Assembly (NCBI GenBank): GCA_033816765.1
Contig: CM066292.1
Location: forward strand, 1,550,001 to 1,614,000
DNA length: 64,000 nucleotides
Origin: Nothopassalora personata
Taxonomy: Eukaryota > Ascomycota > Dothideomycetes > Mycosphaerellales > Mycosphaerellaceae
Reading direction: 5' to 3'
Shown here: positions 11,301-20,662 of the stretch, one piece after another
How the letters are laid out: each line of letters begins with the position of its first letter
How positions within the stretch are numbered: position 1 is the first letter of the stretch
Notes under the pieces: model-generated
Databases searched by the model: none
Seen by the model: the letters and a program-made list of their open reading frames with translations, nothing else
Told to the model about the DNA's origin: nothing
Made by a program: the position numbers and the translations under genes

Positions 11301-13540
11301 TTAAGGACTAACCTAGAGGTAATATAGATCTCAATGTTACAAAATTGAATCTATTAAGCAATGCACTAGCTAGGAGACCCTTAGGGAGGCTAAGGAAGGA
11401 CATATCCTTAGAGCAACCTATTCACCATTCAATCATTTAGTAGAGTAGCCTAGTAATAGCCTAGCTAAGAAAGCTATTTATATAACTTCCCTAGCCTCTA
11501 AAGAATATAGGGGAATTTTAGAAAATCGATAAGCTAATTAAGATAAGCTTACTAGATCTCTAGGAAAAGAATGTTACTAGGACACAAGTAACTACTCTTA
11601 GATTATCCCTTAGTAAGAGGAGGGCTAACTATAATGTTAAGGGCTATAAATGGAAATAGAAAGCCCTAAGATCTATAGTCCCTATACCTAAACTAGCTAC
11701 TAAAGTAGGAGAACTAATAGACCTCTTAGAGAACCTTGCTGCTTACCACTAAGCTTTCTTTATAGCTATGCAATTAGTAGATAATTTAGTACTATAGGAT
11801 AGTGAATTCCTAGAAGAAGTTAAGGAGATAGCCTTTGTAGCAACTATAGAAGTCATTGTATATAAGTAAGAGATTCTAATTCTAAAGTCCTATAAGGATG
11901 CTATAAATAACAAGAAATGGGGACACCTTTAGAAGGAAGCAATCTAGAAGGAGCTAGATGCTCTATAGAGCAACAACACCTAGGAGAATGCTGTTCCACT
12001 AAAAGGAGTAAACTTAGTTACGTTAAGATAGGTCTTTAATGTTAAAAGAAGCATTAGTAGAGCTATTGAAAAGTTCAAGGCTAGGCTAATTATAAGGGGC
12101 TTTTCATAGAAGTTTAGTATTGACTTCATAGAGACATTTGCGCCTATAGTTAGATAGGACACCCTTAGGGTGTTTATAGCTATTGTATGTAAGAAGGATC
12201 TCTATCTTTACTAAGTGGATGTAAACAATGCGTTTATAGAAAGCACCCTCTATAAAGACATCTTTATATTACCACTACTAGGAGTTAAGCTTCTACTAAA
12301 CATAGTGTTTAAGATCCTTAAAAGCTTGTATAGACTTAAGTAAGTAGCTAGAGATTAGAATTAACTCTATGTATCAAAGCTTAGAGAGATTAGATTCACA
12401 TAGTTAGAGGTGGATCTATGCCTACTTATTAATAAGGAAAAAGAGATTATAATTCTTATATATATAGATAATATTCCAATTGCTACACTAAAGTTAACAG
12501 ATGTTCTCTAGTTCAAAAGAGAACTTAGCAAAGTCTTCAAGATCAAAGATCTTAGTAAACCTAAAAAGATCCTTAGCATAAGAGTTATAAGGGACAGGAG
12601 GAGAGGAATCCTAAAACTTAACTAGGGACACTTTATTAGGGACAACCTTGCTAAGATAGGGATAAACTATAAGAAGGCAGCACCTACACACTCACCTATA
12701 GATAGCTATAAGGCTCTTAAACCTTTAAGCTACATAGATAAGAGGTGTAATAAGGTAGAGTACTAGAGTATTAATAGTACATAGATGTAGCTAGCAACAA
12801 TTACAAGGCTAGACATTGCTTTTACCCTAGGAAGGATAAGCTTATTTATAAGTGACCCATCCACCCACTATATAAAGGCTTTAAAGAAGATTATAAGATA
12901 TCTAAGGTTATATCCTAATCTTAGCCTTGTCTTCTCTAGGCATAGAGAAGGATGCCTAGTTAGATACTGTAACTCTAATTATGCAATAGACAAAGTAGAC
13001 AGAGTCTCTATCCTTAAGTATATCTTCTTCCTCTATAGGGCACTAGTCTCCTAGATAAGCAAGAAGCAAAAGTCTGTAGCAACATCTACAATAGAAGCTA
13101 AATATATAGCTATAAATGCATGTACAAAGCAATCCTAATTCCTAGCCTCACTACTAAGGGAAATAGACTGTCTAGAGTTAGTAGGAGACTGTTCCTATTA
13201 ACTAAGGATCACTAGAAACTAGGAGACTATGCTAAGCTTAAGACTAGTCTAATTAAGAGGTAATAACTAAGCTGCCCTTACCCTAGTGAGGGATGCACAT
13301 GTTTATAACAAGGTAAAGCACATCAACATTGCCTACAATGCTGTTAGGAAACTTTAGTAGAGAAGGCTTATTACTATTAAGTACACCCTAACATCTAAGA
13401 TAGTTGTAGATAGGTTCATAAAGCTAAAGACTAGTCTACACTTCTAGAGGTTTGTAAGCTAGCTTAACCTATTCTAGAGGTCTAAATACTACTAATAGGA
13501 GAAGAGCAGACTGTGACCTCCTATGTAAGATAAGTAGGAG
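8327..13540 (+). pseudogene. CoH Ty1/Copia gag-pol relic
   Basis: Plus-strand Copia polyprotein. A gag (UBN2-like) block runs at about 8930-9560 (WFNL near the start, LSSLPPNYHVARD near 9420). Integrase follows at about 10560-11500. The RT has TFAPIV near 12136 and the V-VNNAF block near 12222. RNase H has an EAKYIA block near 13096. Many TAG/TAA codons replace Trp and Gln, so it is inactive. Unlike the neighbouring Gypsy elements, CoH has very few CpG dinucleotides but keeps many ACA and GCA, so its base composition is distinct. An A/G-rich stretch just before 13541 may be the polypurine tract. The tRNA primer site after the 5' LTR was not recognised. Confidence 0.85.
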
Positions 13541-13691
13541 TGTTAAGATGTAGTATCTTAAGGGGAGCTAACAGTTAGGTTGTGATCTAATAGCCTAAGG
13601 CATCTACGATAACTTAGCTTATCGGAAGACACCTTCTCTCCCCTTTAGCTTAGATAGACATCTAACACAATTAACGCATTAGTTCCTAATA
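13541..13691 (+). mobile_element. CoH 3' LTR
   Basis: 151-bp direct repeat of 8176-8326. It is followed at once by GyF (CTTTACGATAT), not by the continuation of GyE expected from the GyB paralogue, and without a copy of AAGCC. The element therefore bridges two different Gypsy relics. Confidence 0.85.
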
Positions 13692-16675
13692 CTTTACGAT
13701 ATATAAGCGTAAGGCGGATAAGAAGAAGCTAGTAGACGCGAGCGTTTACGAGCGCCTAGAATTACGAGTTAAGGGAGATATAGAATAGAAGCGTAGGGCA
13801 CTATACCTAGAGTCTAAGATACCTAAAGGATAAGGTCCGTTTAACGGGAAGTACTTAACTAAGAAATTCTTAAGTATAGAGCGAGGTAGCCGGATTACTC
13901 TAGAACGGCTTACCTTAATTAAGGTTAGCATTAAGCTATTGCTAATAGAAAGGGCCTTATTCGATAAGATGCTCTATAACCGGGAGGCAGTCCTTGCTTA
14001 GGATTTTAGTTATATAAGGTAAATTAGGCACGACGTTATACTACCTTAGAAGATTAATACGGTCCCTTATAAGCTATAGTAGGCACGCTCTATCCGGTTG
14101 TACCTAAGTCTTAGGGCAATTTTTAAACGCACAATTAGGGCCCGGATTAAGAATAATATCCTAGAATACTTATAAGGGGCATATTCTAATAGCTAGTTCC
14201 TAGTCGTAAAGAAAGTTAATACCTCTAGAAGCGATATGCTATATCGGTTAATTAACTTTGCTATACTTCTAAATAAGGTTACTATACGCGATGCTAACAT
14301 TCTACCGGACACAGATAGCTTCTTAGAGGATTTTGCCGGGTACCGAGTCGCTTCACTTATTAACCTATTTTTAGGTTATAATTAGATTACTTTAGATAAG
14401 TCCTACCGGGACTTAATAGCCTTAATAACTCCTCTTAGCCTAGTACGTAACACGACTCTACCTTAAGGAGCTACTAATTTAGTTACTTAGTTCGTACGTA
14501 CGGTAACAAAGATTCTACTTAATTATATCTCGTATTGAGCGAAGCCGTTTCTCGATAACATCGGTATTAAGGGACTAACTAAGGACTATAGGAATATAGA
14601 AGTAGAGCCTAGGTTAAGGAAATAGGTCGTTAAGCATATTGTTTCCCTAGATCTAGTTCTTACTAACCTAGAAAGAGCTAGTGCGGTAGTTACTAGAGGT
14701 AAATCCTAATAGTTGTACGAGAAGCTTAAGATCGTTAGGTACGTTACTGGCCCGGATAGTTACTATCCTAACCTAAAGGTTATAGCTAAGATCCTAGATT
14801 AGCCTACGCCTACCTATATTAAGGAGGTCCGTACCTATATAGGACTATGTATGTACTTCCGGATATAGATCCCCTAGTTCGTTATCATCGCTCGACTAAT
14901 GTATAAGCTACTAAAGAAGGACGCCAAGTTTACCTAGATAGAAAATAAGCAGTTCTCGAAAGAAGAGGTTACTAGATACCTTATATAGGCTCTAGCCTTA
15001 GTGACCCTCTACTACTTACCTAGTACTAGGTCTATCTTTATCTTAGTTAATACTAGCGGCACTAGATAGGGATATATCGTTTCTTAAGAATTAATAGATA
15101 GCACCCGACCGCGTTACCCGGTGCGGTATAAGAGTAGAATCTAGAACGCGTTAGAATCTAGATATAATACTAGTAAGCGGGAATGCCTTAGGGTCCTTAA
15201 GGGGCTTAAGAAGATCTAGAGATATATTACTAGTATTAATTTTGTCCTTAAGGTTAATGCTAAGACACTTATATAGTAGCTTAACCGGCCGGCTTCGGAC
15301 CTACCTAACTCGGTAATAGCCCGGTAGGTCGTATAGATTAGGCTATTTACGTTCGAAGTAAAGCACGTTACGGGAACTAGGTATACTAGCCTAGATACCC
15401 TATCTCGTAGGCCCTCTACACCTTAGGAACCTATAGACGAAGACGAAGTCGACCGGATAATTAATAATAAGCTATTTGGGTACCCGGAGCCGGTCGACAC
15501 CTATCTAGTTAAAATCTAGAAAACACGACATCTCGGGGACAAATATTCTAAAATCTCTTAGTAACTTACTTAGGTTATAGAAACTAGGACCCGGCCCGAT
15601 AGTATTACCCGTACTAAGTACCGGCGGCTAGTAAAGAAGAGCGTTAATTTCTATATCCGGGATTAATTACTATTCTTCTAGAAGCGCTAAGGAGTACCGT
15701 TATAACTTGTAATTAACGATAATAAGGCTTAGAAGGAGATCGTTATAGAATGCTATAAAAGACACGGTTATCGTAGCGCTAAGGTCGTATATAACCTTAT
15801 TTCTAATCGGTATTACTAGGACGGGTACTTCGCCGATGTCTCTACGTAGGTTCGAAGTTATACTCCTTATAGGTTTCGCGAAGGCAACTAGCGCGCTAGT
15901 AAGCTTCACTTATTAACCCCTTAGGTCATTAGTAAGAAGTAGTACTCGGACCCCGTCTAGGTACATAAAAATAGATACCTCCTAGTTACGCGCGAAGCAC
16001 TTAGTAACTAGATTAAGGCTAGAGTAACGAGGGCACCTCCTAGCTCTAAGACGGTTACTAAGTTTCTATATAAGGATGTCTTCTATAGGCACGGCTACTA
16101 TACTAAAATTGTACTTAATAACGCTACGGTTTATACGGCTAAGGTTAAGTAGTTACTCGTAGAACTTAGTGTTCGAAGGATCTAAATATTACCGTACTAT
16201 CCGTAGTCTAATACTCCGGTCGAGGTTAGATAGCGTCCGATTCTTATAGCGTTAGTAAAGCTTATAAGGAACATATACTACGGATAGGAGCGATAGGTAC
16301 CCGCTATATTATAGGCTAATAGGACTACGACCTATCGTACTACTAGAATAACGCTAGCTTAGGTCCTATATAGCTATCGCACGATTCTACTAATTAAGGT
16401 TAAGTACCCGACGTAAGCTAATTATTAATAGGGATTGGTAAGGACGACTAAGGACCTACTTACTATATGTACGCATTAACTCTAGGCTCGAGACCTTAGT
16501 TTAGAAGAGCTATATACTCGAAGGAAGCGGCTAAGAGAACTTAGTAAGGACTACTTTAATTCTTACCGGAATGTTAACTTTATTAGTTCCTAGAAGGGCG
16601 ACCTTATTATAAGGTTCGATAAGCTATATAAGGACGACTTCTTACGTAAGATCGGTTACCGATAGTAAGGTCTAT
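13692..16675 (+). pseudogene. GyF Ty3/Gypsy pol relic, both ends missing
   Basis: Plus-strand pol with TAG/TAA in place of Gln/Trp. The RT block at about 14160-14560 reads YRLINFA, VTIRDAN, FAGYRVASLI and GATNLVT-FVRTVTKIL, a pattern common in ascomycete Gypsy elements. A VKEVR-YIGLC-YFRIWI block near 14820 marks the RT/RNase H connection. RNase H follows at about 15000-15430. An integrase zinc-finger-like segment (CHKRHGYR, YYWDGYF) lies near 15750-15850. No LTR was found: the left end is cut at the CoH junction and the right end at the GyB1 LTR. Remaining CA is almost always ACA or GCA. Confidence 0.78.
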
Positions 16676-17084
16676 TGTTATTATCTCGTTCTAGGGCTAG
16701 TCTCAAAAGAGAGATAAGTTAAGTCACGTAGCGGTATTATTCTTTAGAGAGGCTAAAGTAAGCTGAGCGAAGATGAATAATAGGAATAAGAGTTGTATTC
16801 CAATTAGTGAGATAGTAACATAAGTTGAACGCATTAGAACCATAAGGGTTTCTAGCGTTCCTAAATATAAAGGAGATAGAGCGTTTGCTCTCCGTGCTCT
16901 CTATGCTCTCTATGCTCTCTCGAGATTACCGAGATCAACGAGATTAAGGAGATTACTTTAGTTACTCTCTCGGGTCCTTAGTTTTATTCCTACGGGTAAG
17001 AGAGCACTTCTCGGGCGAAAGCGCCCGCTAATTGTAGAGGTCTAATTAGTTAGCTTCCTTTAGCCCTAGATTAGAACCGTAACA
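16676..17084 (-). mobile_element. GyB copy 1, LTR (3' LTR in element orientation)
   Basis: 409 bp, TGTTATTATC to CCGTAACA, same length as the other GyB LTRs. The left flank is TCTAT. The partner LTR is missing because the element is cut off at 23326. On the minus strand the sequence just inside (17085-17100) is purine-rich, as expected for a polypurine tract. Confidence 0.9.
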
Positions 17085-17159
17085 CTATCCCCCTTTTAGT
17101 CTAGCTCTGTCCTAGAGCTTTATAAGTCATGTTATACTTCCTTTTCGTGTCTCGCAACG

Positions 17160-17723
17160 ATGTCTTCTTCCTCCCAATCTAAATCTACCGCTCGCCGTAA
17201 GAAGAAAGCCTAGTAGATCTTCCGTAACGGCGATACCGCGATGCGTCCGTATAATTCTTATTAAAAGGAGGGCCGTGTGTGCAAGGTACACATCTTATCT
17301 AGTCGCTATTCCGAGTGTTAGCAGCGGAATCTAAAGAGTTGTAATGCGAGGGTAACCGAGGGCGAGTAGAAGCGCTTATCGCTTTAGCGGAAGAAATTGT
17401 TATAGGAACTAGATACTACGAAGAGGGTTCTTAGTAAAAGGTAGGATGCCTTAATAGAAGCGTATATAAAGGAAATGCGCCTTCGTAAGCAATTAGATGC
17501 GGTTAATTAGAAGGTTACGGAGGGTCGTTCGTTAGAAGATCGGTTATTACTAGGCGAGGATATAGGGGCGTAGGAGTACGCTATAGTAGACGCGGATCCT
17601 AGTACTCCTAATCTATCCTTATCTCCTTAGACCTAGAGTGCTGTCGAAGGTCTTCCGGACGACTTCTAGCTTTCTCCTTCTAGCGAGACGGTACCATCGG
17701 TAGCTTAGCCGTCTCCTTCGTAA
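17160..17723 (+). pseudogene. GyB1 accessory antisense gene (Cys-rich, coiled coil)
   Basis: Same length (564 bp) and position as the gene at 47362-47925: ATG at 17160, a Ser-rich basic N-terminus (SSSSQSKSTARRKKKA), a Cys-rich stretch with V-CKVHILSSR, then a long charged helix (R-KLL-ELDTTKRVLSKR, MRLRKQLDAV). Stops inside the frame are TAG/TAA. It lies on the strand opposite to gag-pol, between the LTR and the end of pol. See the entry for 47362-47925. Confidence 0.6.
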
Positions 17724-17763
17724 GGGTATTTATTTATAAGTTATGCCCCTATTCTTATTAATC

Positions 17764-17837
17764 GGCTAGGTAGCTTAGTAGTAGAGCGCAAGCTATCTAC
17801 ACTCTTAAGGTCGTAGGTTCGATTCCTACTCTAGTCG
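17764..17837 (+). other. tRNA-like sequence in GyB1
   Basis: A cloverleaf can be drawn. Acceptor GGCTAGG (17764-17770) pairs with TCTAGTC (17830-17836) including two G-U pairs. The D stem is GCTT/GAGC. The T arm GTAGG-TTCGATT-CCTAC (17813-17829) is perfect. The D region resembles an A box and GGTTCGATTCC is a good B box, so RNA polymerase III promotion is plausible. The anticodon arm is wrong for a tRNA: a 4-5 bp stem with a 9-11 base loop. There is no encoded CCA. It is repeated in the same place at 47966-48039. Confidence 0.55.
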
Positions 17838-19846
17838 TCCGTTTACTTAAAAGTTACTATGTCTTATAGTGTAGTTACTTCTAAGCAAGCGCCGTTTTAA
17901 TACTCCCGAATCTTCTGCTAACAGTTTCGTAGGTTTTCTTTTAGTTCCTAGGTATTTTCTAATTCGTCGTATCCTTTCCATTTAACAAGGTATCGCTAAC
18001 CCTTTTTATCTAGGATTTTTTCGACTTCAAATTCGTTTTCTACTTCTAGCTCGAAATGGAAGCTCTCTTAGCAAGGTGTTCTAGCGTCTACGGGTTCTAG
18101 CTTAGAGATATAGAAGACTAGGTGGATTTTTGCGTTAGGTAGTAGTTATAGTCGATAGTTAACTGGTCCTACGACTTTATCGATTAAAAATGGTCCGACC
18201 TTAACGTAATCCAGTTTTTTAGTCTATCTTCTTATTCTCAAGTTTTTTATAAGGAGATAGACCTTATCCCCCTCTTTTAGTAGAGGTGCCATTTTTCTCG
18301 TGTCCTACCGTCATTAAGATAGTTTTCGTTATGCATCTTCGATCGCCTTACGTGTTTCTTTATACACTTCCTTAAGAGTATCCGTCGTTACGATTGCTCT
18401 CTCGGCCTATAGATAGGATCCAGGTGTTCCGAATAGGTTAGGATCTTTACTAAAGTTCGCATAAAATGGCGTCGTTAAAGTTGTCTCCGATTTGTAGTTG
18501 TTTAGTACAATCTGCGCTATTAGCAGTAATGAAACCCAGTTGTCTTATGTATAGTTAATGTAGTGTCGTAGGTATTGTTCTAGCGTTTAATTCATCCTTT
18601 CGGTTTATCCGTCTGTTTCCGGATAATATGCTATTAACAGCTTATGTTTAATTCTAATCGTTCCCATAAGCGTTTTCTAGTAATTTAATGTAAATAGCTT
18701 ATCCCTATCCGTTATAAACGCTTAAGGGAATCCGTGGTATCGGATAAGTCTATCTAGTACGAGGTATCCGAGCTGCTCTACATTGTACGTTTCCGATGTA
18801 GGAATAAAGTAGGCGTATTTCGTAAGTCTATTAACCATAACTAGTATTATGTCGTATGGTTGTTTCGTAACTTAATCTCTTAACGGTGGGAGTTTCGTAA
18901 TAAAGTCTATTATAACTTCGTCCTATGGTTTCGTCGGTAGTGTCCTAAACTGTAGGTGACCGTATTTTACATGTCTCGTAGCCTTGTTTTGTTAGCAGTG
19001 TACGCATTGTTTAATGTAGCGTAACACCTTAAGTCTTATCTATAGAAATGAGAAACTGCGCTATATTAGGTCTATAGTTTTTAAAGTTCTAGGGTGTCTA
19101 TAAGTTAGTCCGTCGTAATGTTGTCGTATGCATTCTTCTTCTCGATCCTTCGGTACTTAGTATTTCCCTTGCGATATAGGGAACTGTTCGTCCTTATCGC
19201 CTAGTATCCGTACGATGTTGTTAAATTCTCTCGTGTTTATACTAAGACTTCCGTCGGGGTTTGTCTTTAATATCTTATGTTACACTAGTTCTTTTCCTTC
19301 TATATAGTCGCTTCTTCGGCTTAGCGCGTCGGCGCGGCTATTCTCTCTTCCTAGAGTATATTTAATTTCGAACTTATACTGTCCTAGCAGCTCCGACTAG
19401 CGGGCTTACCTTCGGGTAAGGTCTTTCGTCGTCGTAAAGTACGTAAGATTCTTATAGTTAGAAAGAATCGTTAACTTCGGTAGGCCCTCGACATATACTC
19501 TCTAATGTTGTATAGTAGCAATAATGGCTAGAAGCTCTTTATTATGGATGTCGTAGTTCTATTCCGCTGTAGTCATTTTCCGGGAGTAATAGGCTACTAG
19601 GTGTCTCTACCTATCGTGTGTCTATGTTAAACACGCGCCTATTACTATATTAGACGTATCGGTCTCGATGTGGACTTCCTTACTACTATCGAATAGTCGA
19701 AGCGTAGGGGCTGAAGCGCATTATTCCTTAAGTTTCTTAAATGCTTTAATCTGTTCTTTTCCCCATTTCTAGGTGACGTCCTTTCTTATAAGTATCGTCA
19801 TTAGTGCTGCTATCTTTAAATAGTCCTTAATGAATTTCCGGTTGTA

Positions 19847-19926
19847 TTGATTGATTATTCCATTAACGTGCTATTTGAGTCAAAGACTATGCAACACGGG
19901 TCTCGAGAACGAGACCAAAATTTGAG
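19847..19926 (-). mobile_element. Truncated retroposon R3 (3' 80 bp only)
   Basis: Matches the tail end of R1/R2, from the TTGATTGATT repeat to AAAATTTGAG, then breaks off. The whole insertion (19847-20313) is flanked by a 16-bp duplication TGAATTTCCGGTTGTA (19831-19846 and 20314-20329). 5' truncation with a long target duplication is typical of target-primed reverse transcription. The rest of the insertion is an inverted copy of the right-hand target DNA. Confidence 0.85.
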
Positions 19927-20662
19927 GTACCCGCATCCTGTTAGGACCTTGTTAACGAGACACCTAGAGACCTACTCGACGTATGCGTTGTCGTATACAT
20001 AGACGACATACTAGTCTACACGAAAGGATCCCTATAGAAACACATAAGACAAGTCTAAGACGTCTTCGAGCGACTTACGCAATTAGGATTTAAGACGGCA
20101 CCCGAGAAATGCGAATTCCATAAGAAAGAAGTTAAATTCCTAGGCTTTATCATTAGTACTATAGGGATAACGATCGACCCTACGAAGACATAGTCAATCA
20201 GAGAGTAGCTAGAACCGAAAACAGTTAAGGACGTACAATCATTCCTTAGACTAACGAACTACAACCGGAAATTCAATTAAAAAAAAATTAAAAAGACCAA
20301 ATTTTTTTTTAATTGAATTTCCGGTTGTAGTTCGTTAGTCTAAGGAATGATTGTACGTCCTTAACTGTTTTCGGTTCTAGCTACTCTCTGATTGACTATG
20401 TCTTCGTAGGGTCGATCGTTATCCCTATAGTACTAATGATAAAGCCTAGGAATTTAACTTCTTTCTTATGGAATTCGCATTTCTCGGGTGCCGTCTTAAA
20501 TCCTAATTGCGTAAGTCGCTCGAAGACGTCTTAGACTTGTCTTATGTGTTTCTATAGGGATCCTTTCGTGTAGACTAGTATGTCGTCTATGTATACGACA
20601 ACGCATACGTCGAGTAGGTCTCTAAGTGTCTCGTTAACAAGGTCCTAACAGGATGCGGGTAC
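19927..20662. repeat. 363-bp inverted duplication (palindrome), 10-base spacer
   Basis: Left arm 19927-20289 is the reverse complement of right arm 20300-20662, with one mismatch seen (CACCTAG versus CACTTAG). The spacer is AAAAAGACCA. The right arm is the normal GyB RT sequence at this point; the left arm is the extra copy. The near-perfect match means the duplication arose after most of the C-to-T damage in GyB1. Confidence 0.92.

Noticed and set aside
17764..17837. Functional host tRNA gene
   Set aside because: Anticodon loop is too large, the sequence is a fixed part of a transposon family, and it is mutated.
19927..20662. Terminal inverted repeats of a DNA transposon
   Set aside because: The arms are ordinary GyB RT sequence, and only one arm is extra; the flanking duplication lies at the arm centre and left edge, not outside both arms.
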